The notes below the pieces were generated by a model. It was not told where the DNA came from and made no database searches. It saw nothing but the letters and a program-made list of their open reading frames with translations. The position numbers and the translations under genes were made by a program. Shown piece after piece: positions 31,384 to 42,424 of a stretch of 64,000 bases of DNA. Positions within the stretch are counted from its first letter, which is position 1; every line of letters starts with the position of its first letter. This stretch comes from Edwardsiella ictaluri ATCC 33202 (GTDB lineage: Bacteria; Pseudomonadota; Gammaproteobacteria; Enterobacterales; Enterobacteriaceae): the NCBI RefSeq assembly GCF_000264785.1, contig NZ_AFJI01000113.1:98484-162483 (forward strand). The letters run 5' to 3'.

Positions 31384-33255
31384 ATGAAAGGCCAAGAAAC
31401 CCGTGGCTTCCAGTCAGAGGTGAAACAGCTTCTGCACCTGATGATCCACTCACTCTACTCCAATAAAGAGATCTTCCTGCGTGAGCTTATCTCCAACGCG
31501 TCCGATGCTGCTGACAAACTGCGCTTCCGTGCGCTGTCCAACCCGGATCTGTATCAGGGCGATGGTGAGCTGCGCGTGCGCGTCAGTGTGGATCGCGACA
31601 ACCGCACCCTGACGCTGAGCGATAACGGCATCGGTATGACGCGCGATGAGGTAATCGAGAACCTTGGCACCATCGCTAAGTCCGGTACCAAAGCGTTCCT
31701 GGAGTCAATGGGCTCCGATCAGGCGAAAGACAGCCAGCTTATCGGGCAGTTTGGCGTGGGCTTCTACTCCGCCTTTATCGTGGCGGATAAGGTCACCGTC
31801 CGTACCCGCGCCGCCGGCGCCAGCGCTGATCAGGGGGTATTCTGGGAGTCTGCCGGTGAGGGCGACTACACCATCGCCGATATCGAGAAAGCCGATCGCG
31901 GCACCGAGATCACCCTGCACCTGCGCGAGGGCGAGGATGACTTCCTGGATGACTGGCGGCTGCGTAACATCATCGGCAAGTACTCCGACCATATCGCTCT
32001 GCCTGTCGAGATCCTCAGCAGCGAGGGCGAAGAGGGCGAGAAGAAGTGGGAGAAGATCAATAAGGCTCAGGCGCTGTGGACCCGCAATAAAGCGGATATC
32101 AGCGATGAAGAGTATAACGAGTTCTATAAACACATCGCCCATGACTTCAGCGATCCGCTGGCCTGGAGCCATAACCGGGTAGAGGGCAAACAGGAGTACA
32201 CCAGCCTGCTGTATATCCCCTCCAAGGCACCCTGGGATCTGTTTAACCGCGACCATCAGCACGGTCTGAAGCTGTATGTGCAGCGCGTGTTCATCATGGA
32301 CGACGCCGAGCAGTTTATGCCGAACTACCTGCGCTTTGTGCGTGGCCTGGTGGACTCTAACGATCTGCCACTCAACGTTTCGCGTGAGCTGTTGCAGGAT
32401 AGTCGCGTCACTCAGAACCTGCGTTCAGCGCTGACCAAGCGCGTGCTACAGATGCTGGAAAAACTGGCCAAGGATGATGCCGAAGCCTATCAGACCTTCT
32501 GGCAACAATTCGGCCTGGTGCTGAAAGAGGGGCCGGCGGAGGATGCTGCCAACCGTGAAGCGATTGCCAAACTGTTGCGCTTTGCTTCCACCCATAATGA
32601 CAGCGCATTGCAAAACGTGTCGCTGGACGACTACATCGGGCGCATGAAGGAAGGGCAGGAGAAGATTTACTACATCACCGCCGACAGCTATGCCGCCGCT
32701 GCCAGCAGCCCGCATCTGGAGCTGCTGCGTAAGAAGGGCATCGAAGTACTGCTGCTCTCCGAGCGTATCGATGAGTGGATGATGAGCTACCTGACCGAGT
32801 ACGATGCCAAGTCCTTCCAGTCTGTCAGTAAGAAGGATGAGACGCTGGAGAAACTGGCCGACGAAGGGGACAGCGATGCGCAGAAAGAGGCGGATAAAGC
32901 GCTGGAGCCGTTCGTTGAGCGGGTGAAAACCCTGCTGGGCGAGCGGGTGAAGGCGGTACGCCTGACGCATCGCCTGACCGATACGCCGGCGGTGGTCAGC
33001 ACCGACGGCGATGAGATGACGACCCAGATGGCCAAGTTGTTTGCCGCCGCGGGACAGCAGGCGCCGGAAGTGAAGTATATCTTCGAACTCAATCCGGAGC
33101 ATGCGCTGGTACAGCGCGCTGCGGAGTTGCAGGATGACGGGCGCTTTGCCCAGTGGATTGAGCTGCTGCTGGATCAGGCTCTGCTCGCCGAGCGCGGCAG
33201 CCTGGAAGATCCTAACCAGTTCATCAAGCGTATCAACACGCTGCTGCTGGCCTGA
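31384..33255 (+). CDS. htpG: Chaperone HtpG (Hsp90)
   Basis: Cytoplasmic ATP-dependent Hsp90 chaperone of 623 aa (E. coli 624). The GHKL ATPase domain contains [40 protein letters not shown] and [12 protein letters not shown]. The middle domain has the [16 protein letters not shown] loop with the catalytic Arg, and the C-terminal dimerisation domain ends [12 protein letters not shown]. It starts ATGAAAGGCCAAGAAACC after a GAGG site and is preceded by a sigma-32 promoter. Confidence 0.98.
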   Translation: MKGQETRGFQSEVKQLLHLMIHSLYSNKEIFLRELISNASDAADKLRFRALSNPDLYQGDGELRVRVSVDRDNRTLTLSDNGIGMTRDEVIENLGTIAKSGTKAFLESMGSDQAKDSQLIGQFGVGFYSAFIVADKVTVRTRAAGASADQGVFWESAGEGDYTIADIEKADRGTEITLHLREGEDDFLDDWRLRNIIGKYSDHIALPVEILSSEGEEGEKKWEKINKAQALWTRNKADISDEEYNEFYKHIAHDFSDPLAWSHNRVEGKQEYTSLLYIPSKAPWDLFNRDHQHGLKLYVQRVFIMDDAEQFMPNYLRFVRGLVDSNDLPLNVSRELLQDSRVTQNLRSALTKRVLQMLEKLAKDDAEAYQTFWQQFGLVLKEGPAEDAANREAIAKLLRFASTHNDSALQNVSLDDYIGRMKEGQEKIYYITADSYAAAASSPHLELLRKKGIEVLLLSERIDEWMMSYLTEYDAKSFQSVSKKDETLEKLADEGDSDAQKEADKALEPFVERVKTLLGERVKAVRLTHRLTDTPAVVSTDGDEMTTQMAKLFAAAGQQAPEVKYIFELNPEHALVQRAAELQDDGRFAQWIELLLDQALLAERGSLEDPNQFIKRINTLLLA

Positions 33256-33272
33256 TAGCCGGTCATTGCGTG

Positions 33273-33300
33273 AAAGGGCGGCCTCTGGGCCGCCCTTTCT
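33273..33300 (+). terminator. Terminator after htpG
   Basis: Perfect 11-bp stem AAAGGGCGGCC/GGCCGCCCTTT with a TCTG loop, then CTGTTTGG, 17 bases after the htpG stop. Confidence 0.85.
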
Positions 33301-33445
33301 GTTTGGCCGCTGCCCGACGGAAAGCGGGTTTTTTACCGGCAATTGCGTCGAACGACCAGTTTCACGCTTCAGCCATATGGCGTTGCCTTGAGCCGGTGCC
33401 CGTTATAATGGTAAGGTTTAGCGTTTTTTAAATCTTAGGTAATAA

Positions 33446-34108
<663 letters not shown>

Positions 34109-34127
34109 TGCCGAAAGCCACGCGATG

Positions 34128-34151
34128 AAGCGGCCGATGGGCCGCTTTTTT
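34128..34151 (+). terminator. Terminator after adk
   Basis: Stem AAGCGGCC/GGCCGCTT with a GATG loop followed by six T residues in total, 20 bases after the adk stop. Confidence 0.9.
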
Positions 34152-34249
34152 GTCGCCGTTATCCGGGGTGCTCGGCCGATGTCAGCGATTGGTGGGACGC
34201 CGCCGTTTATCCTTTACAATAGGGGTAAGCGAATGGGGGGAGCGAAGAG

Positions 34250-35218
34250 ATGATGGCAGAAAAACATGGGGTACTGCTGGTGAATCTGGGCACACCGTCG
34301 GCGGCGACGCCTGCGGCGGTCAAGGCCTACCTGGCGGAGTTTCTTAGCGATCGGCGGGTGGTGGATCTGCCATCCTGGCAGTGGCAGCCGCTGCTGCGTG
34401 GGCTTATCCTGCCGCGCCGGGCGCCGCGGGTCGCCCGTCTGTATCAGTCTATCTGGACGGCGCAGGGGTCGCCGCTGTTGTACTATAGCCAACGCCTGTG
34501 CGACGGGCTGCAGGCGCGTCTGGGCGAGGCGATCCCGGTTGTGCTGGGTATGAGCTACGGTGAGCCGTCGCTGGACCGCGCGCTGTCCGCGCTGTCCGAC
34601 GCGGGGGTGACCCAGCTGACGGTGGTTCCGCTGTATCCACAGTACTCCTGTTCGACCAGCGCCGCCGTGTTTGACGGTGTGGCGGCCTGGCTGGCACGGC
34701 AGCGGTGTATACCGGCACTGCGCTTCGTGCGCGACTACGCGCAGCACCCGGCCTATATTGCCGCGCTGTGTCAGCGTATCCGCTGCAGCATAGCTGAACA
34801 CGGACAGCCTGACATATTGCTGTTTTCCTACCACGGCATTCCGCAGCGCTATGCCGCTGAAGGGGATGATTATCCGCAACGCTGCCTGGCGACCACGCAG
34901 GCGGTGGTTCAGGCGTTAGGGCTGATGCCGTCCCAGTATGCCGTCAGCTTTCAGTCGCGCTTTGGCCGGGAGCCTTGGCTGACACCCTATACCGATGAGA
35001 CCGTGGTCGCCCTGGCCACCGGTGGTGTGCGTCATTTGCAAGTGATTTGTCCCGGTTTTGCCGCCGATTGCCTGGAGACGCTGGAGGAGATCGCGGTACA
35101 GAATCGTGAGGCCTTTTTGGCTGCTGGCGGCCACCATTTTGCCTATATTCCGGCGCTGAACGATGACGACATGCAGATAACGCTGCTGCAGCAGCTGGTC
35201 GCGGCGACGCCAGCGTAG
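34250..35218 (+). CDS. hemH: Ferrochelatase
   Basis: Inserts Fe(II) into protoporphyrin IX, the last step of haem synthesis. It has 322 aa (E. coli 320). It begins [20 protein letters not shown]; the catalytic His lies in [20 protein letters not shown], and [14 protein letters not shown] with [15 protein letters not shown] form the rest of the active site. A GGGGGGAG site precedes the ATG pair at 34250/34253, so the exact start could be either codon. It lies between adk and gsk; aes, present in E. coli, is absent. Confidence 0.96.
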   Translation: MMAEKHGVLLVNLGTPSAATPAAVKAYLAEFLSDRRVVDLPSWQWQPLLRGLILPRRAPRVARLYQSIWTAQGSPLLYYSQRLCDGLQARLGEAIPVVLGMSYGEPSLDRALSALSDAGVTQLTVVPLYPQYSCSTSAAVFDGVAAWLARQRCIPALRFVRDYAQHPAYIAALCQRIRCSIAEHGQPDILLFSYHGIPQRYAAEGDDYPQRCLATTQAVVQALGLMPSQYAVSFQSRFGREPWLTPYTDETVVALATGGVRHLQVICPGFAADCLETLEEIAVQNREAFLAAGGHHFAYIPALNDDDMQITLLQQLVAATPA

Positions 35219-35290
35219 GATGCCCGCTGACGAGGCCGGGGGGAGTGTGCTATTCTAGCCCGCTCCCTTTTCTTTTTGCCGATAACTCAG

Positions 35291-36592
35291 ATGAAATTCC
35301 CCGGTCAACGCAAGTCTAAACACTATTTCCCGGTTAATGCCCGCGATCCGCTGCTGCAAAAGACGCAGCATAATGAAATTGATAAAGCCTACGTTGTGGG
35401 TATCGATCAGACGCTGGTGGATATTGAGGCCAAGGTGGATGAGGCGTTTATCGCCCGCTATGGTCTGAGCCAAGGGCACTCTCTGGTGATCGAGGATGAT
35501 GTCGCCGAAGCGCTGTACCAGGAGCTGTGTGACAGTAAGCTGATTACCCATGAGTTTGCTGGGGGCACGATCGGCAATACCCTGCACAACTACTCCGTAC
35601 TGGCCGACGATCGCTCGGTTCTGTTGGGGGTGATGTGTGAAAACGTTAAAATCGGCAGCTATGCCTACCGCTATCTGTGTAACACCTCAAGCCGCACCGA
35701 TCTGGACCACTTGCAGGGCGTCGATGGTCCTATCGGTCGCTGTTTTACCCTGATCACCGATAACGGCGAGCGTACCTTTGCCATCAGCCCGGGCATGATG
35801 AACCAGCTGCGTCCGGAAAGCATTCCCGAGGCGGTGATCGCCGGGGCCTCCGCGCTGGTGCTGACGGCCTATCTGGTGCGCTGTAAGCCGGGCGAACCGA
35901 TGCGCGATGCGACCATGCAGGCGATCGCCTATGCCAAAAAACACCATGTTCCGGTGGTACTGACTCTGGGTACCAAGTATGTGATCGCCGACGATCCGCA
36001 GTTCTGGCGCGATTTCCTGCGCGATCATGTCACCATTGTGGCGATGAACGAAGAAGAGGCCCAGGAGCTGACCGGGCTGTCCGATCCGCTGGCGGCTTCA
36101 GACCGGGCGCTGGAGTGGGTGGATCTGGTGCTGTGCACCGCCGGTCCGGTCGGCCTGTATATGGCGGGTTATACCGAAGATGACGGCAAGCGAAAAACCC
36201 AGCATCCGCTGTTGCCGGGGGTGATCCCTGAGTTCAATCTGTACGAGTTCAGCCGGGCGATGCGTCGTGCCATGTGTGAAGCGCCGTGCCGGATCTACTC
36301 GCATATTGCGCCGTATATGGGGGGGCCGGAGAAGATTATGAATACCAACGGCGCCGGAGATGGTGCGCTCTCTGCGTTGCTGCACGATATCGCGGCTAAT
36401 GAGTTTCACCGTACCAATGTACCTAACTCCAGTAAGCATCAGCGTAGCTATCTGACTTACTCCTCGCTGGCGCAGGTGTGCAAATATGCCAATCGCGTCA
36501 GTTATCAGGTGCTCAATCAGCATTCGCCGCGCCTGACCCGGGGTCTGCCCGAGCGGGAAGACAGCCTGGAAGAGTCCTACTGGGAGCGCTGA
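35291..36592 (+). CDS. gsk: Inosine-guanosine kinase
   Basis: Phosphorylates guanosine and inosine to nucleotides (purine salvage), PfkB/ribokinase family. The 433-aa protein starts MKFPGQRKSKHYFPVNARDP at 35291; an earlier in-frame start has no family similarity. The PfkB signature with the catalytic Asp is in NTNGAGDGALSALLHDI, and the substrate region includes FAGGTIGNTLHNYSVL. It ends REDSLEESYWER, like E. coli. Followed by a terminator. Confidence 0.97.
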   Translation: MKFPGQRKSKHYFPVNARDPLLQKTQHNEIDKAYVVGIDQTLVDIEAKVDEAFIARYGLSQGHSLVIEDDVAEALYQELCDSKLITHEFAGGTIGNTLHNYSVLADDRSVLLGVMCENVKIGSYAYRYLCNTSSRTDLDHLQGVDGPIGRCFTLITDNGERTFAISPGMMNQLRPESIPEAVIAGASALVLTAYLVRCKPGEPMRDATMQAIAYAKKHHVPVVLTLGTKYVIADDPQFWRDFLRDHVTIVAMNEEEAQELTGLSDPLAASDRALEWVDLVLCTAGPVGLYMAGYTEDDGKRKTQHPLLPGVIPEFNLYEFSRAMRRAMCEAPCRIYSHIAPYMGGPEKIMNTNGAGDGALSALLHDIAANEFHRTNVPNSSKHQRSYLTYSSLAQVCKYANRVSYQVLNQHSPRLTRGLPEREDSLEESYWER

Positions 36593-36638
36593 ATAGCCTC
36601 TCTCCCGCAGGCAGATGAGCGGATTTCACAGAGATGAT

Positions 36639-36664
36639 ACGCCGGCGCAGTGCCGGCGTTTTCT
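36639..36664 (+). terminator. Terminator after gsk
   Basis: Stem ACGCCGGC/GCCGGCGT with a GCAGT loop followed by TTTTC, 46 bases after the gsk stop. Confidence 0.88.
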
Positions 36665-37273
36665 TGATAGCATGCGGCACCATCTGCGCTGAGTGAGTGG
36701 CTAGATAGGGCGCAAAAGACTAGAAACGCTCTCATTTCCCCTAAGCGGAATACCTCTTTTCACTTTCCGCAACCATATTCATAGAGCAATTTTCTTGGGT
36801 GACAATAATATCATACAAATAAAATAACGATGTAACATAATGAATTAATTTATTTTTTGTATTTAATCAACATCCACCAAATGGAATTATCTTTAAAATT
36901 AATCAATTATTTATTTTTTATCACTTTTATTGGTTTTACTGTTTCCCATGGGACAATTATTCTCTGCGCAAGCTTTTACATTAATAAAAATAAATATCCT
37001 TATTATAATATAAGCAAGTAGACATATGTCTTGAAAATATATTTAATGTTGCGATTTGCATGGCTCTATGTTAATTGCGCGGTGCCGATTTTTGATATTT
37101 TTAATAAGGCTATATCTATTTTGATTGTCTTTTTGACATGCGCTGAGCATTTTCTTGATTGTCTGTAATAGTTTTATTTTTTTTACTTTTCCATCATGCA
37201 AAATATATTTACAACCTCGTTTCGCGCCACTCTGGTAGGCGGGTGTTTTTAATTGATAAACGGAGTTATGATA
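36665..37273 (+). promoter_or_regulatory. AT-rich leader of the fimbrial operon, no gene
   Basis: About 600 bases of strikingly AT-rich DNA with no coding frame. It includes several possible promoters near the fimbrial start. I looked for paired inverted repeats of a phase switch and a linked invertase gene and saw neither. The AT content contrasts with the GC-rich flanks and would suit silencing by H-NS/Hha. Confidence 0.55.
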
Positions 37274-37807
37274 ATGAAAAAATTTTTACTGCCTGTTATG
37301 GTTCTGGCCGCTGCCGCGGTGAGTGGCCAGGCAAGTGCAGCTAACGGTAAAGTTGAGTTTACAGGTGAAATCGTTAATTCTACCTGTCAAGTAAGCAGCG
37401 ACTCTCAAAATATTAATGTGTATTTAGGTAAATATCCGACCTCCGCATTTAAAACGGTTGGCGATAAGTCTGCATCCAAGGCTTTCCAGATTAACCTGGA
37501 GCAGTGTGAGCCGGGAACTTACACCGTCCGTTTCGATGGCAACACCGTTGCCGGTCATCCTGACCTGCTGGCCGTCTCCAGTAGTGGCGCAACAGCGGCG
37601 GCGAAAGGCGTGGGTATTGAAATTACGGACGTTAACGGCAAAGCGTTCCCGATCGCCGATCAGAGCCAGGGTGATGTGCCCACGGTGACGGTCGTTAGCG
37701 ATAAGAAAGCGATATTTAACCTGCAGGCACGCTATCGCTCTTATGTTAATACGGTTACCGCCGGTCTGGCCAACGCGACCAGTCCGTTCACCATCGAATA
37801 TAAATAA
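37274..37807 (+). CDS. Major fimbrial subunit (type 1-like pilin)
   Basis: Pilin of the chaperone-usher class, 177 aa. The start at 37274 is chosen because GGAG lies 8 nt upstream, while the ATG at 37268 is too close. A signal peptide ends QASA|ANGKVEF. The mature protein has the pilin pattern: GEIVNSTCQVSSDSQNINV and the second Cys in INLEQCEPGTYTV form the conserved disulfide, and the end FTIEYK carries the penultimate Tyr of donor strands. It is first of four co-directional genes, matching the etfABCD layout described in Edwardsiella; identity with etfA is probable but unverified. Confidence 0.9.
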   Translation: MKKFLLPVMVLAAAAVSGQASAANGKVEFTGEIVNSTCQVSSDSQNINVYLGKYPTSAFKTVGDKSASKAFQINLEQCEPGTYTVRFDGNTVAGHPDLLAVSSSGATAAAKGVGIEITDVNGKAFPIADQSQGDVPTVTVVSDKKAIFNLQARYRSYVNTVTAGLANATSPFTIEYK

Positions 37808-37855
37808 TTATTCGTCGGAATATTCGGCCAGGGATGGTTCGTATAGAGGAATAAG

Positions 37856-38542
37856 ATGAACCGAATCGTTGCCGTATTATTACTGGTGAGCACTTTTACT
37901 GCCCATGCAGGAATTCAGGTTGATGCTACGCGTGTTATTTATAATGGCGATGAAAAGTCAGCGTCTCTGCCTATCCACAATGACAGTGTGGATGCCTATA
38001 TGGTGCAGACATGGCTGGATAACGGGGATAGCACCAAGGTAGAGAGTAAGTTACCGATGGTGGTGGTACCACCGATTGTTAAACTGGATGCGCAAAAATC
38101 GGCAATTTTACGTTTTATCTATTCCGGGCAGGGTTTTCTGCAGGATCAGGAAACACTGCTGTGGGTGAACGTACAGGAAATCCCGCCAACGCCAAAGCAA
38201 GAAAATGTATTACAACTTGCTGTACGTACGCGGATTAAGCTGTTTTATCGCCCGGGTTCGCTGCATACCACGCTGGATGAACAGGTTCGTAAACTGCGCT
38301 GGCAGAAAGCGGGTCATCAGTTACTGGCCATCAACGACGGGCCGCTGCACATCACCTTTGGCTCTGTACAGATGCAGGGCAACAACGGTAAGCCCATTGC
38401 GGTAGATACCAATATGGTCAACCCCCACAGCCGCCTGGCGATCGCCATTCCGGCGGGAGCTCACGTCGGAAATACAGTCTCCTTCAGCTACATCAATGAC
38501 TTTGGGGGCCGGACTGAGGTTAAGGACGCGACAGTATACTGA
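37856..38542 (+). CDS. Periplasmic pilus chaperone (PapD family)
   Basis: Folds and caps pilin subunits in the periplasm. It has 228 aa with a signal peptide ending TAHA|GIQVDATRVIY. PapD-family features are the edge-strand start (IQVDATRVIYNGDEKSASLPI), the PPIVKLDAQKSAILRFIY segment, LLWVNVQEIPP and the Arg/Lys pair for subunit C-terminus binding (RIKLFYRP). It lies 48 bp after the pilin gene and 14 bp before the usher. Confidence 0.93.
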   Translation: MNRIVAVLLLVSTFTAHAGIQVDATRVIYNGDEKSASLPIHNDSVDAYMVQTWLDNGDSTKVESKLPMVVVPPIVKLDAQKSAILRFIYSGQGFLQDQETLLWVNVQEIPPTPKQENVLQLAVRTRIKLFYRPGSLHTTLDEQVRKLRWQKAGHQLLAINDGPLHITFGSVQMQGNNGKPIAVDTNMVNPHSRLAIAIPAGAHVGNTVSFSYINDFGGRTEVKDATVY

Positions 38543-38556
38543 CGGAGAGAAGCGGG

Positions 38557-41148
38557 ATGGCGCAACACCAACGGACAGGATCACTGAAGACAGAGCCGAC
38601 ACGCTGGATGTGCCTGGCATTTGCCGCCGGTAGCCTGTCCCTGGGGTGCAGCGCATCGGCCTGGGCCGAATTCAACATGTCATTCGTTCACGGCAGCGAA
38701 AATGTCAACGCCGCTCAGGCGGTGGCACAGGGTAACGCGTTGCCGCCCGGTGGGTATCCGTTTGCGATTTACCTGAACAAGCAGCAGGTCGATAATAAAA
38801 TTATCCGTTTCACGGCGAAAGAGGGCGCCGCTGCCCAGCCCTGCCTGACGGTGGAGGATCTGCTTAACTATGGGGTGAAACTGCCCGATACGCTAACCCC
38901 GGGCAGCTGCGTCGACGTGGCCGCCACTGTTAAGGGTAGCACGCTCTCCTTTGATCCGGCGGTGCAGCAGATCGACCTTTCCGTGCCGCAGGTTATGCTG
39001 GTGCAGCACGCGCGCGGCGATATCCCGACGACCCTGTACGATCAGGGGATCAACGCTGCTTTTAGCAATTACAGCCTGAACTATAACCGCAACAGCAGTC
39101 AGCAGCAGAGTGGCCAAAACAGCGAATATACCTTTCTGTCCCTGAATAACGGTCTTAATCTGTGGCGCTGGCGCCTGCGCAATAATATGACCATGAATAA
39201 AATCAGCGGTCAGTCGGCGCAGTGGGACAATATCGCTACCTGGGCGGAGATGGATATCGCGTCCTGGCGTAGTCGGGTGCAACTGGGGCAGGCCAGCACC
39301 AATAATACCGTTTTTAATAGCATTCAGTTTCGCGGCGTCCAGCTTTCCAGCGTGGATGATATGCTGCCCGAAAGCCTGCGCGGCTATGCCCCGGTGGTGC
39401 GCGGCATCGCCTCAACCAACGCCCGCGTCGATATTCGTCAGAACGGCTATGTGGTTTACAGCACCAACGTGGCGCCGGGCGCTTTTGAGATCCGCGATAT
39501 CTACCCGCACTCCAACAGTGGCGACCTGCAGGTGACGGTCAATGAGGCCGACGGCACCCGTAAGCACTTTAGCGTCTCTTACTCCTCCATCGCCAATATG
39601 CTGCGTGAGGGGATCTGGAACTATCAGCTGACGGCGGGCCGCTACCAGAGCGGTGATACCCGCTATACCCCCAACTTTATGCAGGGGACGCTGGCGCGCG
39701 GCATTGCCTATGGTCTGACGCCCTATGGCGGACTGATTGTGGCGGATAACTATCGCGCCGCCGCGTTGGGTATGGCCAAAAATATGGGCGAATGGGGCGC
39801 CATCTCCATTGATGGTGCCTATTCCGATACGACGCTGGCCAACGGTGAGCGCGCCCGCGGGCAGAGCTACCGTTTTCTCTACTCCAAGTCCCTGAACCAG
39901 ATGGGCACCAACGTACAGCTGGCAGGCTATCGCTATGCGACGTCGGGCTATTATGACTTTGCCGATGCGGTAGAGGAGCGCAGCCGATGGCGGCAGGGGA
40001 TATACGAGAATAACTACTATAACCCGGGCGATGGGCAGACCGGGATCCCCGATCTGGACAATCGCAACCGACATCGCGTGTATACCCCGCGCTATGCCAA
40101 CAAGCGCGAGCGCGTGGATGTCTCCATTAACCAGCAGCTGTGGCAGGGGGCGACGTTGTATGCCAACGTCAGCAGCCAGAGCTACTGGGGCGGCGGTGGC
40201 CGGGATCGTACCGTCCAGTTGGGCTACAACGATGCCATTAAGAGCATTAGCTATGGCGTATACCTGCAGGATACGCGCAGCCAGTACGGCTACGCCGATC
40301 GCAGTATCAACCTGTCGGTGTCGATTCCGCTGAACTGGGGACGCGACAATCATTCGGCCTCGCTGAACGTCAGCGGAACCCACAGCCGCCAGAGCGGGGA
40401 CAGCTATAACACCGGCATCAGTGGAACGGCGCTGAGCGATCAACGGCTGAACTACGCCCTGAGTACCGGCCATACCGCGTCGGCGGGGCAGAGCAGCGCG
40501 CTGAACCTGGACTACCGCGGTGCCTATGGCAACCTGGACGGCAGCTATAGCTACAGCAACAGCTATAATCAGCTGGGGCTGGGGCTATCCGGTGGCGTAT
40601 TGCTTCACTCCGGCGGCGTGACGCTGTCGCAGCCGCTGCAGAATACGGTCATTCTGGTCGAGGCGAAGCACGCCAGCGGCGTTCGCCTGGATAACCAGAG
40701 CGGCGTGGCCATCGATCCCTTCGGCTATGCGGTGGTCCCCTCGGCGACACCATACAGATTCAACGCGGTGGCGCTGCATACGCAGGACTTTGAGCCAGGT
40801 TTGGATGTGCCGGTGGCCAGCAGGCAGGTGGTGCCGACGGAGAAGGCTATTGTGAAGGTGCGTTTTGACACGTTTTACGGCGTGAGCCTACTGATCCATA
40901 GCCACCTCAACGGTGGCGGCTACCCGGCGGTTGGCGCCAGCGTCTTTAACCAGCAGGGACGTAACAGCGGAACCGTGGGGCTTAACGGCGATCTGTATGT
41001 ATCCGGAGCGCAGCCGGGCGAGAGGCTGACCCTGCGCTGGGGCAATCAGCCGGGCCAGCAGTGCACGCTGGTGCTGCCGTCCGATCTGTCGATGCGGAAT
41101 ACCACGGTGGGCTACCAGGAACTCTCTCTACCCTGTCAGATTCAATAA
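38557..41148 (+). CDS. Outer-membrane fimbrial usher
   Basis: Outer-membrane pore and assembly platform, 863 aa, the usual usher size. After a long signal region (to about residue 37, ASAWA) come the N-terminal chaperone-binding domain (FNMSFVHGSENVNAAQ), the 24-strand barrel with YTFLSLNNGLNLWRWRLR and RGVQLSSVDDMLPESLRGYAPVVRG, the plug domain and two C-terminal domains ending in a paired Cys region (GQQCTLVLPS, LSLPCQIQ). It starts 14 bp after the chaperone stop. Confidence 0.95.
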   Translation: MAQHQRTGSLKTEPTRWMCLAFAAGSLSLGCSASAWAEFNMSFVHGSENVNAAQAVAQGNALPPGGYPFAIYLNKQQVDNKIIRFTAKEGAAAQPCLTVEDLLNYGVKLPDTLTPGSCVDVAATVKGSTLSFDPAVQQIDLSVPQVMLVQHARGDIPTTLYDQGINAAFSNYSLNYNRNSSQQQSGQNSEYTFLSLNNGLNLWRWRLRNNMTMNKISGQSAQWDNIATWAEMDIASWRSRVQLGQASTNNTVFNSIQFRGVQLSSVDDMLPESLRGYAPVVRGIASTNARVDIRQNGYVVYSTNVAPGAFEIRDIYPHSNSGDLQVTVNEADGTRKHFSVSYSSIANMLREGIWNYQLTAGRYQSGDTRYTPNFMQGTLARGIAYGLTPYGGLIVADNYRAAALGMAKNMGEWGAISIDGAYSDTTLANGERARGQSYRFLYSKSLNQMGTNVQLAGYRYATSGYYDFADAVEERSRWRQGIYENNYYNPGDGQTGIPDLDNRNRHRVYTPRYANKRERVDVSINQQLWQGATLYANVSSQSYWGGGGRDRTVQLGYNDAIKSISYGVYLQDTRSQYGYADRSINLSVSIPLNWGRDNHSASLNVSGTHSRQSGDSYNTGISGTALSDQRLNYALSTGHTASAGQSSALNLDYRGAYGNLDGSYSYSNSYNQLGLGLSGGVLLHSGGVTLSQPLQNTVILVEAKHASGVRLDNQSGVAIDPFGYAVVPSATPYRFNAVALHTQDFEPGLDVPVASRQVVPTEKAIVKVRFDTFYGVSLLIHSHLNGGGYPAVGASVFNQQGRNSGTVGLNGDLYVSGAQPGERLTLRWGNQPGQQCTLVLPSDLSMRNTTVGYQELSLPCQIQ

Positions 41149-41160
41149 GGTGACGGATTA

Positions 41161-42228
41161 ATGAAAGGCCTAAGTATAAAACAGGCGCTTGTATTCACGC
41201 TGCTGCTGCTGGGGCTCTGCATCAGCCGTCAGGCATCCGCGCTCTCCTGTCGGGAGGGCAGTAACGCAGGGAGCTGGGTACCCATTGGGAGTATTTATCA
41301 GCGCATCGATATCGGGCGGCCGATTATCCTGTCTGCCGCCGACTTTACCGCCGGTAATCTGATTTGGCGCTCGCAGAACTTTAGCACCACCTTTACCTGC
41401 TGGGATAACTGGAATACCGGAAGGGGAGAACATGCCTATATTTACTGGAATCCAAAGGATGCGTTTGGGAGCCTGCACCGTTCACTGTCGGTTGGGGTCT
41501 CGATCAATGGTATCGACTATGATGCGATTAACATGAAACAGAGCGGCGGTCGGCCCAGCGGCCCCGATCTGGGCGAGGGGACATCCAACAACGGCGGTGG
41601 TATCGCCAGATCGCGTACGGTCACCGTCAGCTATTCGGTGTACATCAAGGCCACCGGCGTAACGCCGCCAGCGGGTAGTTTCCCGGCGCTGGGACTGCCA
41701 TCGCTGTTTCAGATTGACGGCGTGGGCGGCTTGGACGCGCGCCCCAACGGCAATTTTAACGCCTATATATCCGGGTTGGATAAGATCCAGGTGACCCACT
41801 GCAACCCGCAGATCAGCGTGCTGGCGAATCATGGCAACAGTATCGATTTCGGTACGCTGAGCGCCACCGGTGCGCGTCCGGGCGTTATCGCCCGCCAGAT
41901 ACCATTCAGTATCAAGGCGACGCTGCGCGGCGGAGAGTGCGGCGGGCAGCAGCTGCAGGCCAGCTTCAGTACCCTGAGGGCGGACGTTGGCGATCGGTCG
42001 CTGATTCTGCCGGATACCAACCCGGGCGTGGGGATTTTCCTGACAAAGGCGGGTGATACCAGCACTACACCGATCCCGTTGCAGAGTAATATCGATTTCG
42101 GCGGCCGACTGCAGGATAAGCAGAATGAGGTGAGCGAGAACTTTACCGCCAACCTGAAATGGCTGACCAATCGGCCGACGGCGGGGCGCTTCCATGCGAC
42201 GGCCAACGTCGACGTCACCTTTAAATAG
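41161..42228 (+). CDS. Fimbrial tip adhesin
   Basis: A 355-aa secreted protein with a signal peptide ending ASA|LSCREGSN. The C-terminal part from about residue 210 is pilin-like (HCNPQISVLANHGNSIDFGTLSATG, ending ATANVDVTFK), while the N-terminal ~200 residues are a distinct, Cys-containing lectin-like domain (SCREGSNAGSW, TCWDNWNTG). This two-domain plan is that of tip adhesins. It follows the usher by 12 bp and closes the operon, in the position of etfD in Edwardsiella. Ligand unknown. Confidence 0.85.
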   Translation: MKGLSIKQALVFTLLLLGLCISRQASALSCREGSNAGSWVPIGSIYQRIDIGRPIILSAADFTAGNLIWRSQNFSTTFTCWDNWNTGRGEHAYIYWNPKDAFGSLHRSLSVGVSINGIDYDAINMKQSGGRPSGPDLGEGTSNNGGGIARSRTVTVSYSVYIKATGVTPPAGSFPALGLPSLFQIDGVGGLDARPNGNFNAYISGLDKIQVTHCNPQISVLANHGNSIDFGTLSATGARPGVIARQIPFSIKATLRGGECGGQQLQASFSTLRADVGDRSLILPDTNPGVGIFLTKAGDTSTTPIPLQSNIDFGGRLQDKQNEVSENFTANLKWLTNRPTAGRFHATANVDVTFK

Positions 42229-42424
42229 TCTGGTATGCAGTCTTGGTGCGCAGTGCGTGTAACCTTTAGAGTCTTTAATGCATTGTTAGGTGAGTTACGT
42301 CACAATAAATGGCTGATTTGTCAACAGAATCACCGACTGATTCAGGTTAAGATAGGGATGTTCGCCGCCGAGCCTCCCCGGGGCTGGCATGAGTGGCGCG
42401 TTATTGTGACAAGGAGAGAGGGCA
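42229..42424. other. Intergenic region upstream of ushA
   Basis: No gene seen. It holds the presumed ushA promoter; no clear terminator for the fimbrial operon was found. An open frame at 42235-42513 crosses into ushA and is not supported. Confidence 0.5.

Noticed and set aside
36780..37250. Possible phase-variation switch upstream of the fimbrial operon
   Set aside because: Only short local palindromes (such as TCCCATGGGA) were seen; no pair of matching inverted repeats and no recombinase gene.
39412..40473. 353-aa minus-strand frame inside the usher gene
   Set aside because: Antisense shadow of the usher; no signal peptide, motif or ribosome site.
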